Positions 1 to 8,274 of a DNA stretch of 10,780 nucleotides are shown piece by piece; position 1 is the stretch's first letter; each line of letters starts with the position of its first letter. The notes beneath the pieces are model-generated. The model did no database searches. It saw only the letters and a list, made by a program, of their open reading frames with translations, and was not told the origin of the DNA. This stretch comes from Thoreauomyces humboldtii (lineage: Eukaryota; Chytridiomycota; Chytridiomycetes; Spizellomycetales; Powellomycetaceae): contig JADGJA010000782.1 of assembly GCA_027596035.1 (NCBI GenBank), positions 1 through 10,780 of the forward strand. The letters run 5' to 3'. The translations under genes and the position numbers were made by a program.

Positions 1-531
1 CACCCCCCGCCCCCAAACCCACGAAGCGAAAGTCCAGCGACTCCAAGAACGGTGACACAAAGCCCAAACCCACCGCCGTCGCGGTCAAAAGGAAGAAGAC
101 GGTCCCTTCCGATGTCATCGCAACCACTCTCTCTGCCGTCGAGGTGAAGTCCAGGAAACCACTCGAATCGACAGATGTTTTTTCCGTCTCACAGAAACCC
201 GCAGCTTCCGGTGGTCGCTCTCGTCTGACCGACGAGAGGCAGGACGCACTCCTCATACAGCTGATCCAAAAGCACAACAAGAACTGGGACAAGGTTGCCG
301 AGGAGTACAACAGTCAGGTCGGTGTCACCGCAAAGCAGGTATTGATAAAAAGGATCGCGTCTGTCGATCGGGCTTGGGGAAGGAAAACGCTGATTCCCTT
401 CCCGTCCTTCCCTTTGTCAGATATGCAAGAAGTGGCATAACAACCTCAGGAAGAAGGCTGAAGAGGGCGGCGGTCTTGCCCTCACTCCTGGTCTCGAAGG
501 CGATGATGGTCAGAAGTGGGATGAAGAGTGA
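1..531 (+). CDS. SANT/Myb-like DNA-binding protein, C-terminal part
   Basis: The gene is open at the left edge. Reading in frame from base 3, exon 1-338 is joined to exon 421-531 by an 82-bp intron (339-420, GTATTG...TTTGTCAG), in phase 0, ending at TGA 529-531. About 148 residues are visible. The first ~45 are Lys/Pro/Ser-rich with two basic clusters (TKRKSS and VKRKKT) that look like a bipartite nuclear localisation signal. A SANT/Myb-like helical unit follows at about residues 74-126. It opens with RLTDERQDALL, where Leu replaces the usual first Trp, then has HNKNWDKVAEEYN, and closes with ICKKWHNNLRKK, which is encoded only after splicing. The tail is short and acidic. Such units bind DNA or histone tails, so a nuclear chromatin or transcription role is inferred; the family member is not recognised. 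Its 3' end converges on eL24 with 289 bp between the stop codons. Confidence 0.7.
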
Positions 532-820
532 GAACAGGCCCTCCCGGCGTGAGAGCCAAAAAAACCCGAGGGCAAGAACACATGCACATCCTGTCCACCA
601 GGTCCATGGCGTTCGCACACACCCTGAACGATAGTTCCCCAGAGCCCATTGCGTGTTGAACAAGAAAACTATACACATGCTCTTCTCTCTCTTTCTCCAA
701 CCTCTTCGAAAAAGGCGCAACATCACGTCCACAAGTTCTGACTCTCGCCCATCCAAGGAGGTGCGACCGAGATGATCCAAGGGGGGAGAGCAATTTTGTT
801 TTTTTGACATTATTGCATAT

Positions 821-1936
821 TTAACGGGAGGTGGCCTGGGGCTTGACAGCAGCGCCCTTGGCAGCCTGCTTGCTGAACTTGGCCTTGGGCTGGGCAGCAC
901 GGGTGGAGGAGGACTGAAAACCGACCCCCATTAGTTCTTATCCTTGTTCTCGCTTTCACATGACCGTGGTGATACAAGTCCCTCACCTTGGCCTTCTCAA
1001 CCTTCTTCTTCTGCTCGTCGGCCTGCTTCTTCTCCTTGACCTGACGGAGAGCCTGCTGACGCTGAGCGGCACGGACCTCGGGCTTCTGGGCGCGCTTGGC
1101 CTTGATGGCGTCCAGGGAGGCACCGACGACGGCACGCTGAGCCTTGACGGTACGGCGGGTCTTCTTTCGTGCAACCTCCTCAGTGATTCCCTTCTTGTGA
1201 AGACGACGGAACACAACGGTCCAGTCGAGCTTGGAGGGCTTCAGGCGCTGCATGAAGTAAGACTCGCTCTTGCCGTTGATGAAACGGAAGACCTGGGAGA
1301 AGCCAGATTCAGGGTGTCAGGGGAAACATCGCGCATCCGTAGGAAACTCGTAGATTGTGATAGGATACGTACACGGGAGTCTCCCCTCACGAAGAGCTTT
1401 CCATGTCCGGGGTAGATCTTGAACCCCGAGAAGTTGCAGAGTTCGATCCTAGCGGAAGGAACGTAGTTTCGCATGGTAAGCAGAGGTTTCCTTTAGACGT
1501 CATCTCCGCGCCCAGAGTCCTCCGATCCAGCATAGCCTCCCTCCTCCCCGATCAGCCGACTGGTCCTGGATTACGTCGCTTTGCCCATTGTCGCATGAAA
1601 CGGTGGGCGGGTGCTGACGGAGGCAGGACCATTCCGTTCCTCAACATATCGACAAACGGCGCGATGCCATGGGCAGCACCGAAAGAACGGAAAGACAAGC
1701 CGCTTCCTTCGCGACTGTGGCGCATACTGAGTCGCATTGACATCGAAATCCAAAGAGAGGTGCGTTGAAACATGTCGAATGTCGATCCCTCGCCTAGGCC
1801 CATTCCCACGCATCCATCCATCCATCCATCCGTCAGCAACCGCCGCCGTCCATCCATCCGTTCCGTGCGCATAATGGATCCGCTGGTTTCGTATAATCGT
1901 GAGGGGTCTTCTTCCGGGGTTCTCTACGTACTTCAT
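821..1936 (-). CDS. RPL24: 60S ribosomal protein eL24
   Basis: Proposed coding exons, 5' to 3': 1936-1932, 1448-1373, 1292-987 and 913-821 (stop TAA 823-821), giving 159 residues; the family is usually about 155-160. eL24 sits in the large ribosomal subunit near the inter-subunit face. Diagnostic stretches are KIELCNFSGFKIYPGHG at the N-terminus, KLDWTVVFRRLHKKG (about 70-84), TRRTVKAQRAVVGASLDAI, and a Lys/Ala-rich C-terminal helix and tail. The first exon is inferred: ATGAA followed by a perfect donor GTACGT at 1931, a 483-bp intron and the acceptor GCTAG at 1449, giving Met-Lys-Ile-Glu-Leu-Cys as expected for the family. Two alternatives are weaker: an unspliced ATG at 1474, which adds seven non-homologous residues, or ATGAC at 1503 with the poor donor GTCTAA. 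The inner introns (1372-1293 and 986-914) are firm. Confidence 0.95.
1811..1831. repeat. (CATC)5 microsatellite
   Basis: Five tandem CATC units occupy 1811-1830, with two more CATC units at 1851-1858 after a 20-bp interruption rich in CCG. The tract lies inside the proposed long first intron of eL24, where it reads as GGAT/GATG repeats on the transcribed strand. It is a simple-sequence repeat with no coding role visible. Confidence 0.9.
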
Positions 1937-2100
1937 GATGGCGAGTGGGGCAATGAAAGATGGTCAATGATTCCCGTGATGGCCTCTAAGCACGCGGGGG
2001 GCTGGGCCTGTGGGAGGAGGTGAGAGCGAGCGACCCGACGAGGAAACATTTCGACAGTTCGGATTCCCTCCCCAGTCTCGTTGGACAGCGTTGGTGGGAA

Positions 2101-2115
2101 GTTGGACCTTCCAAC
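2101..2115. repeat. Inverted repeat, 6-bp arms
   Basis: GTTGGA (2101-2106) and TCCAAC (2110-2115) are exact reverse complements separated by CCT. The repeat lies in the upstream region of eL24 and could be a protein-binding site or a short hairpin in a leader RNA. Function is unknown. Confidence 0.6.
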
Positions 2116-2154
2116 ACCGCACAATTGTATTCGCCAAAACACCATCTCCAATCT

Positions 2155-2168
2155 AGACTAGCTAGTCT
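2155..2168. repeat. 14-bp perfect palindrome
   Basis: AGACTAGCTAGTCT is a perfect 14-bp palindrome about 219 bp upstream of the proposed eL24 start. A shorter palindrome, ACAATTGT, lies nearby at 2121-2128. Perfect palindromes of this length in upstream DNA are often sites for dimeric transcription factors; no specific factor can be named. Confidence 0.65.
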
Positions 2169-2502
2169 CGCGTGCTCCCAGGTATACGATGACTCCCCTG
2201 TCTACCCGACATGACAGGTTGTCGAAGTGTCCGGTACATCGGAGTTATCCTGAACGTTCATGTCAAACCATGCAGAACGAGCACATATCGATCCATGTTC
2301 TGTGCGGAAATGCGGGTTGCCAAGCCTTTGACCGGTAGGAGCAGGGCATCAGCTAGCAGGCGTCCGTCGTCCCGTCCCAGGTCCGTGGTGAGGGAGCAGG
2401 ATGCCTGACTGAGCGGTTCCTCTATCGGCAGCGGCGTAAACTGCCAGCCATGGCACTTCAAACTTTGGCTATGTGGCGACTGTATGCATGCCCGTTATAC
2501 GG

Positions 2503-3645
2503 CTAGCTGAAGGTATTGTTGACGAACCCTTGGTTCCACTTCAGAGTTCGGTTGATGTCTTCCACCCAATCCCTCCCCTGACCCGTCCGACTGACGCACG
2601 GGATCGAGAACTCGGACATCCGTACCTCGACGTATTCGTCCCAAGCGAGTCGATGCACGTGCGTCCCATCGACGGCGACGTCGGCGGTTTCGCGCGATTT
2701 TTTGGACAGCCGCAGGCGGAGGACGGAGGAAGCAGGCAAGAGGGCAGGTCGGAACGAAAGAGATCGCGGACAGATGGGCGTGAGCAAGAGACTGTTGACG
2801 GAAGGATGCACAAGTGGACCACCCGCCGAGAGACTGTACGCGGTGGATCCCGTCGGCGTTGAGACGACCAGACCGTCAGCCACAGCAGCGGTGAGGAACT
2901 CATCGTCGACTGAGCACTCCGTGATCGTCAGATGAGGGTGTCTTCCTCGATGGATGACGACGTCGTTCATGGCCTGCATGTCCTGAGGAGGCAGATCTTG
3001 TCCCGACACGCGAGAGCCGTCCGTGTGAAAGATACCGCATGATAAACGCATGCGGCGGATCAGGGGTACTGGCTCCGTTAACGCTTTTCCTAAGGCTACT
3101 GGAAAACTCCCGATGCCGAACGGAAGCAGAAAGCCCAGTGTCCCGAGCGAGAAGGATATGACGGGCGGTACGGACAGAGGGAACAGCGAGCAGGCATGGA
3201 GAATGGTGCCGTCGCCTCCGAGCGTGATGATGAGGTCCGTAGTTTTGGCGAGTAAGGCGGTGCTAGACACAGCACAGACACCATGTACCGTGCCCGCAAG
3301 ATCTGCAGCTTCTGGTTCGACAAGCACGTTGACGCGTGGATGATTCTGTCGGAGCCAGGTCACTACATCCACGAAGGCTGCCCGCGTTCTGTCATCGTCA
3401 CGCTTCGCGACGATCAGAACGGTCCCAGGAGGTGAAAATGAAGAAGACGAAGATGGAAAGGATATCTTTGGCGTGTTTGTGAAAGCGCGGGTAGACGATG
3501 TGATGCCCTTAGCGCGACATTTGACATTGCGCGTTGCAGCTCGTAGACTTGGGGACGGTAAACTGGACAGAAATGGCCTGCACACTCCACCCGGCGATGA
3601 GAGCAGTGATCTCGCCGGCCATTGAGTTGCTACCCTTCTCTGCAT
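2503..3645 (-). CDS. POS5: NAD(H) kinase, probably mitochondrial (Pos5-like)
   Basis: This single uninterrupted frame of 380 residues starts at ATG 3645 and stops at TAG 2505-2503. The enzyme phosphorylates NAD or NADH to the NADP form with ATP. Family hallmarks are the GGDGT nucleotide-binding motif (about residues 143-147, in LIITLGGDGTILH), the NDVVIHRG segment (227-234) and TPTGSTAYSLSAGGP (263-277). The first 82 residues contain no Asp or Glu and are rich in Arg, Ser, Ala and Thr, as expected for a mitochondrial presequence. The length (380) is close to yeast Pos5 (about 414) and shorter than the cytosolic enzymes, so a matrix NADH kinase supplying NADPH is the best inference. Substrate preference cannot be read from sequence. 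It has no intron although its neighbours have up to six, and it diverges from SNX3. Confidence 0.93.
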   Translation of the reverse strand: MQRRVATQWPARSLLSSPGGVCRPFLSSLPSPSLRAATRNVKCRAKGITSSTRAFTNTPKISFPSSSSSFSPPGTVLIVAKRDDDRTRAAFVDVVTWLRQNHPRVNVLVEPEAADLAGTVHGVCAVSSTALLAKTTDLIITLGGDGTILHACSLFPLSVPPVISFSLGTLGFLLPFGIGSFPVALGKALTEPVPLIRRMRLSCGIFHTDGSRVSGQDLPPQDMQAMNDVVIHRGRHPHLTITECSVDDEFLTAAVADGLVVSTPTGSTAYSLSAGGPLVHPSVNSLLLTPICPRSLSFRPALLPASSVLRLRLSKKSRETADVAVDGTHVHRLAWDEYVEVRMSEFSIPCVSRTGQGRDWVEDINRTLKWNQGFVNNTFS

Positions 3646-3899
3646 AACGTCTGAGTAATGAACTTGGTTTCACTTCAAATGGGATGGAAGGGCTGCGAGG
3701 ACCGAAGGACAAAAGACGCGAAAGTCTCGGCGATTAATGATGATCTTTTTGCGGTCATCAACTCGCTTCACCCCCGTGTTTTGCTTGCCTTCGCTGTTCG
3801 CCTTTTCCCCCATCCTCATTTCCGGAATCCAGGACCTTCGTATATCACATTTCCCGTCTCCCTTCTGATTCTCACGTTTCCCACCGACTGAAGCTCACC
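3646..3899. promoter_or_regulatory. Divergent promoter between NAD kinase and SNX3
   Basis: The two start codons are only 254 bp apart, so both genes must share this promoter region. The SNX3 side (about 3770-3890) is strongly pyrimidine-rich, a common feature upstream of fungal start sites. ACGCGAAA at 3716-3723 resembles a mixed MCB/SCB element, but one short match is weak evidence. No TATA box is clear. Confidence 0.55.
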
Positions 3900-4862
3900 A
3901 TGTCATCGAGCAACATCAATCCCTTTGTGAGGGCAAACGGTACGCGCTCTCCCAGACAAGCCAACGTCCTCGCTTTGCTCTGGACAAACCTCAAAGTCCC
4001 TCTGCGAATCGTTTTTTGACGCTTCTGCCTTCCTTTCTCAACCGCTTCCAGACTCGACTGGCGTAGAGTTCCGCGAGCAGGTACGAGATGGGTTGTTGTC
4101 CCTCGAATTCAGCGGAAAGAAGTCATCACAGAGATTGACGCATGAAGTTGTTGTTTGCCATGCAGACTGCCGAAGAGCGCTACGGAATGCCAGAAAACTT
4201 CCTCGAGATCGAGATCCGAGCTCCTCAGTTTCACGGCGCAGGACGTGGAAAATACGTCGACTACGAGATCATTTGCAACGTAACGTGTTCCCACCTGACT
4301 TACGATCCCTTGATCGAAAAACTGCTGTTCTGACGCTTTTTGACTTCATCCAGACAAACATCCCAGCGTTCAAACTGAAGAAATCTACCGTCCGTCGACG
4401 GTTCAGCGATTTCGAGTGGTTCAGGGATGCCCTGGAACGTGAGAGCACGCGAGTCAACATCCCTCCGCTCCCGCCAAAGGTCTACTTCAACAACCGATAC
4501 TCTGACGAGGTCGTCGAGCAGCGACGCATCGGCTTGGAGCGGTTCCTTCAAATGTGAGCGGAATAGGGGAGAAATCGTTGTTGGATTAGTGCTGGGTTGG
4601 ATTGGGACTGGGACTGACGTATCGCTTCCAGTGTCGCCGGTCATCCATTGCTCCAAACTGGATCCAAGGTAAGAAAAGGATAATTGTTTCCGGGCCCCGG
4701 AACCATGAGGATGCATGTAGACTAACGTCTGCTCTTCCTTCAGATCCTCTGCCCGTTCATCCAGGGTACAGCTCGGTCACGCTTTTCCAACCTTGAACGG
4801 TTGTCTCTTCGACTGACGCTCTTTCTCTCGCAGACCCCAACTTCTCCCGCGATTCGTATTGA
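3900..4862 (+). CDS. SNX3: Sorting nexin 3 (PX-domain retromer adaptor)
   Basis: Seven coding exons: 3900-3939, 4052-4080, 4166-4279, 4354-4553, 4632-4668, 4744-4765 and 4834-4862 (stop TGA 4860-4862). All introns are GT-AG and 68-112 bp. The product has 156 residues; SNX3/Grd19 proteins have about 160. SNX3 binds PtdIns3P on early endosomes and works with retromer to recycle cargo to the Golgi. Almost the whole protein is one PX domain: [14 protein letters not shown] near residue 30, the phosphoinositide-binding [10 protein letters not shown] (75-84), the Pro loop IPPLPPK (97-103), then [11 protein letters not shown] and [10 protein letters not shown]. The C-terminus DPNFSRDSY requires the last splice. 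The start lies in a good context (CTCACCATGT). Every junction keeps frame and matches the family. Confidence 0.97.
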
Positions 4863-5298
4863 TCGTCCTCTGTACAGATTCCCTCCTATAGTTCCGACCT
4901 CGTCATCCATCTCTGCCTTGTTCCTTTGCCGTTGTCTTTTTCTCCTTTACCTAGTAGTTCCCACCTCCTTCCCACACAAAACCACACCACACACATTACC
5001 ACACAGCTTTTGGTTGCAGGTTCTTGCGTCTTTCTTTGTACAGCCCCTTGTTTTTCAAAGCTACTAGCAACGTAAAAGCAATCTTCGATTTAAGGGGCAT
5101 CGGTAAATTCGCGGCTGCGAATTTTCATTCGACCGCCTTCCACATGAGACGACTTCGTCACTTACGCAGTTGCGAGTCAACATATCGTAAATACAGTCTT
5201 TCGATATCTTCTATTTCAAAACGAATGAAAACAAACAAATATGTCACTCCCCGTTCCGCCTCCCCCCAATGTGATGCAGATTTCTTCGAGGTCAGCTT
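4863..5298. other. Convergent 3' flanks of SNX3 and eIF3l
   Basis: These 436 bp lie between two convergent stop codons and should contain both 3' UTRs and polyadenylation regions. The left part is pyrimidine-rich and has an ACA/CCACA-rich patch (about 4970-5005); the right part (about 5160-5250) is AT-rich. A perfect 8-bp hairpin sits at 5105-5124. No convincing coding frame was seen. Confidence 0.6.
5105..5124. terminator. Perfect 8-bp hairpin between convergent genes
   Basis: AAATTCGC (5105-5112) pairs exactly with GCGAATTT (5117-5124) around a 4-nt loop GGCT. It lies about 243 bp past the SNX3 stop and about 175 bp past the eIF3l stop, so it would form in either transcript. A role in 3'-end formation or in limiting read-through is possible but not shown. 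RNA polymerase II does not need hairpin terminators. Confidence 0.35.
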
Positions 5299-7349
5299 TC
5301 ATCGCCTTTCCATGTTGGCAACAATGTCTGGTGAGGGCGTCCGATTGTCAGCGAACGAGCATATGCGACAAAGGAAGAGTGCAAAGCGAAAAAAAAATAA
5401 ACTCACCCTCGAATTTGTTGATGTGCCTGATGAACCAGTCACCGACCCTGCGGCCCTGCTTGCTCTCGGCGATGTAGATCAGGTCCTGTGTGGGGTAAAA
5501 AAAAAAAGCAAATGTGAGCAGGGGGTCATTTGTCGGCCTGACGTGGACCACGCGCCAGAAGAACAGGATCGACAGATGGGGGACGCACCTGCTTGAGGTA
5601 AAAGTCCAGATCCGTGGTAGGTCCAAAGTCACCCTCGAGGACCGAACCGCTCTCGTAGCGTCTTTGCCTCGTCTTGTGCTTGAAGACCAGGAGCTCGGTG
5701 CGGACCTCCTCGACGTCGACCTCGAGGAAGGCGGCGAGCTTGTCGGCTCCCAGGGTGGTGTAGAGCTTGAGGAAGGACCTGATGGTGGGTACCAGCAGCT
5801 GGGTCCTCACCTCCGCCATGAACACCTTCTGCTGGTGTCGGGTGGGTTCGTGGGAAGCGTTGACCGCCACCTCGTAGTTCGGGGGAACGGGGGAGATGAA
5901 CTTTGGACAGGCAAAGTTGAAGAGTTCCTCGAAGGTGGCGATGCCTTCCTCTCCCTTCTGGAGCTTGAGGGACTGGTCTCCGTACTTTTCCCTCATGGAC
6001 GTGTGCACGTTCTCGTCGATGCGTTGTGGGGAGAGGGCCACGCACATGGTGAGGAGAGCGTACATCTGCTCGCTCTTCTTAGAAATGGCCTCAAACTGGT
6101 AGGATCGGGTGTGGTACTGCTTCGTGCGGGACACGAAGAGGAGGATGTGGGCGAACGCCTTGATGGCGTCAGAGTACCTCCTCATCATCATGTACGCGAA
6201 ACCGACGTAGTAGTAGGTGGTCACGTGGCAGGCGGTTACTCTGGCAAAGAGACCCTTCTTGTTGAGCTCGACGTTCTCGAGCGTCTTGAGGGCGAGGACG
6301 TAGTCTCCGAGAAGGCAGTGAACTCGGACAAGGCCGATGATAGAGAAATACCCAAGGAGACGGTACAGGGGACGGGAACCGAACTCTCCGGCCGCCTCCA
6401 TCATGTCGCCTCCGTTCTTGCTAACGAGGAGCTGCTCGTTGATGCGAGATTTTTGGATCAGCGAGTACAGGACGTTGAGCACATTGTGCACGTTCCACAC
6501 GTCGGGTCGTTCCTTCAGGAGCTCAATCTCGATCTCGTTCTTCGTCTTGACCTTGCTTCGGTACACGCAGAAGGACTGGAACTGGTAGATGAATTCATCG
6601 ATGATGTCCCAGAGCCACTGGTTGGGGAGCTCGAGGTCGCTGGGCTCGGTGGACGAGTTCAGAATGTAGTTGAAGAGGTCGCAGTAGTTGGAGTACGAGT
6701 GGATACGGTCATCGATGGAAGGGGTGAGCTTGGAGTAAATGTGGCGGTAGTACAGCTCCTTGTAAAGGATCAGGAAGACGGGGTCTGTGCGTAGCGATAC
6801 GGCGGATAAGCTCCATGTATCTGGCCTCGCAGACGACCTTCTGCTGACGTACCATCGTTGACCAGCGTGGCGACCGCCTCCGGCTCGGGCCACGAGGATT
6901 TTGGGTAAAACTTCTCAGTAAGTTTGTTCCATCCGTTCTCGTAAATAGCGTGGAGATCCCACACGTTCCGCTCCGACACGTTACGGTAAAAGTGCTCTAC
7001 GAGATGAGCATTTTTGTCAATGCGATGTCCTCTTTGCTCCAGGGAAGGGAAAAGAAGCAGGGAACTGCATTCTTACGGATGAAGTTGCGAACGACATCGG
7101 GAATCTGAACCTCCTGGGTGAAAGATCCAGAGGTTCCGTCCTGCTGGTAGTCCAGATCGTCTTCGGCGAACTCATCGCCGGTGTAGACCGTGGGAAGCTC
7201 GACTTCCTCGGCGCGGACCTCGTCCTTCGAGAGGAGATCGACCATGGTCAGCTGGTGGATCGCGACCCCAAGACAGCACTTCTGCTCGCTATGGTCCGGA
7301 TGTGGGATATGGGGATCCATACCTCGTCGTATGGGACCTGGTAGGACAT
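5299..7349 (-). CDS. eIF3l: Translation initiation factor eIF3 subunit L
   Basis: Coding exons, 5' to 3': 7349-7323, 7251-7077, 6996-6853, 6784-5589, 5485-5407 and 5327-5299 (stop TGA 5301-5299), giving about 549 residues; human eIF3l has 564. eIF3l is a PCI-domain subunit of eIF3, the scaffold that recruits mRNA and initiator tRNA to the 40S subunit. Clear family stretches are IYENGWNKLTEKFY, DPVFLILYKELYYRHIY (116-132), LPNQWLWDIIDEFIYQFQ (168-185), YYYVGFAYMMMRRYSDAI (306-323), and RSFLKLYTTLGADKLAAFL in the C-terminal PCI region. The protein ends with GDWFIRHINKFE joined to DIVANMERR. The N-terminus (MSYQVPYDE joined to LTMVDLLSKDE) rests on a 71-bp intron and is the least certain part; ATG 7244 is an alternative. 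Introns are 68-103 bp; two contain long T runs as polypyrimidine tracts. Confidence 0.96.
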
Positions 7350-7470
7350 GACGGATTTCTCTGCGTGCGAGTCTCACGTTTAATTAGCGATCGCCGTTCG
7401 AGAGTCCTCGCCTCTGCTTCACATCCAACCGCCAGTGTGGGTGCTGCTGATGCTGGGAAAATCTCGCCAG

Positions 7471-7480
7471 GTCACATGAC
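7471..7480. promoter_or_regulatory. E-box-like GTCACATGAC upstream of eIF3l
   Basis: GTCACATGAC lies about 122 bp upstream of the proposed eIF3l start codon. It fits the extended bHLH site GTCACRTGAC used by Cbf1/TFE-type factors in other eukaryotes. The flanking bases extend the inverted arms to GGTCA and TGACC around CA. One short match in one genome is only suggestive. Confidence 0.3.
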
Positions 7481-7927
7481 CCGACGCTGTGCTGTCCAAG
7501 GTCCCCCTCGCTGTCGCATTCGCTGGAAGGAGTCAAAGGACTTGCGGACCGGAAGGACGGGAAATGGTTCATCAAAATCCCAAAACGACAATGAGCAAGC
7601 GTAGAGGATCTGTAACTTGACGATGGAAAGAGAAGCTGCAGATGCTATCTACAGACCTTTAAAATGATACATGGTTTAAGTCAACGTCCGGTTTCGACAG
7701 CCTATGACGGTGCTGGGATGCTCGAAACTCGCTCGAAACGGTGCATTTGGTCGCAAAAGAATGCTCAATATGTACAGCGAGGCAGTCCATCGTGATACGC
7801 AACTCCCTAGAGATGTGTATCTGAATCCCGTCATGGAAATGCGCCGTTCATTCCGCTATTCTACGTGCGAGGAAGAAGGGTCTTTCGTACGCAGACGGTC
7901 AGTCCAGAGTGTTTCCTGCCATGTGTT

Positions 7928-7980
7928 TCGTTGCTTCGAACGCAACGATGATTGAACGCAACGATGCATGCGCGCGTTCG
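7928..7980. repeat. Cluster of direct and inverted short repeats
   Basis: The 13-mer GAACGCAACGATG occurs at 7938-7950 and again at 7954-7966 (period 16). TCGTTGC (7928-7934) pairs with GCAACGA (7942-7948) around a 7-nt loop, and the same GCAACGA recurs at 7958-7964. CGAACGC (7937-7943) pairs with GCGTTCG (7974-7980). The cluster lies between eIF3l and the TPP1-like gene. Its function is unknown. Confidence 0.6.
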
Positions 7981-8274
7981 ACAATGCTTGCTTTTCAGCG
8001 CTTCGAGGCTTTAGCACGATCATCCGACATTTAACGCCTTGCCATTCAGCGTAAGCGATCTGAGGTACGGTACGCCGGTCACAATGTGTGTAAAAGATGG
8101 CTTGTCCTGTAGACACAGCATCGACGCGCTTTGTTCCACTGATTTCGGGTACGGTTTCGAGCTTCGGGTACCATCGGTGGCACATGTACGGCAAGACTGA
8201 TGCCCGTGGATTGCAAGTCCTACGAAGCTAGCCTTCACGAAAATGTCTAGTGGCCCAGATCAGCGACATCCAAT

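Larger units (their letters stand above)
1937..2502. promoter_or_regulatory. eL24 upstream region and NAD kinase 3' flank
   Basis: These 566 bp separate two minus-strand genes: the side next to 1936 should hold the eL24 promoter and 5' leader, and the side next to 2503 the NAD kinase 3' UTR. Reading frames here are short and resemble no family I know. No TATA box is obvious. The most distinctive content is a group of inverted repeats at 2101-2168, about 165-232 bp upstream of the proposed eL24 start codon. The initiation context there is favourable (GCCATCATGA). Confidence 0.5.
7350..8274. other. eIF3l upstream region and TPP1-like 3' flank
   Basis: These 925 bp lie between two minus-strand genes. 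The left part should hold the eIF3l promoter and the right part the 3' UTR of the TPP1-like gene. Open frames of 83 codons (7704-7955, +) and 112 codons (8194-7856, -) overlap each other on opposite strands, match no family I know and lack a clear gene structure, so I do not call them. Visible short elements are TAATTA followed directly by the palindrome GCGATCGC (7381-7394), an E-box-like GTCACATGAC (7471-7480), and a cluster of direct and inverted repeats at 7928-7980. No tRNA or snRNA pattern was recognised. Confidence 0.5.

Noticed and set aside
325..900. A 191-codon minus-strand frame
   Set aside because: It spans the antisense of the SANT gene exon, the convergent spacer and the out-of-frame end of eL24, and shows no recognisable domain.
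960..1415. A 151-codon plus-strand frame opposite eL24
   Set aside because: It is a Leu/Gly-rich antisense shadow of the eL24 exons and crosses two of their splice sites.
1571..1936. A 121-codon minus-strand frame starting at the proposed eL24 ATG
   Set aside because: Only its first five bases are taken as coding. The rest reads through the GTACGT donor into the intron, including the CATC microsatellite, and has no family similarity.
2057..2068. AGTTCGGATTCC as a tRNA B box
   Set aside because: No matching A box, acceptor stem or cloverleaf could be found upstream.
3716..3723. ACGCGAAA as an MCB/SCB cell-cycle site between NAD kinase and SNX3
   Set aside because: A single 8-base match next to genes with no expected cell-cycle control is likely chance.
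5514..6794. A 426-codon open frame on the plus strand opposite eIF3l
   Set aside because: It lies wholly antisense to conserved eIF3l exons, and its Leu/Val/Gly/Glu-heavy composition is what the complement of codon-biased coding sequence gives. It resembles no family.
7856..8194. A 112-codon minus-strand frame in the eIF3l/TPP1-like spacer
   Set aside because: No recognisable motif, no splice support, overlap with an opposite-strand frame, and position in the expected 3' flank of the TPP1-like gene.
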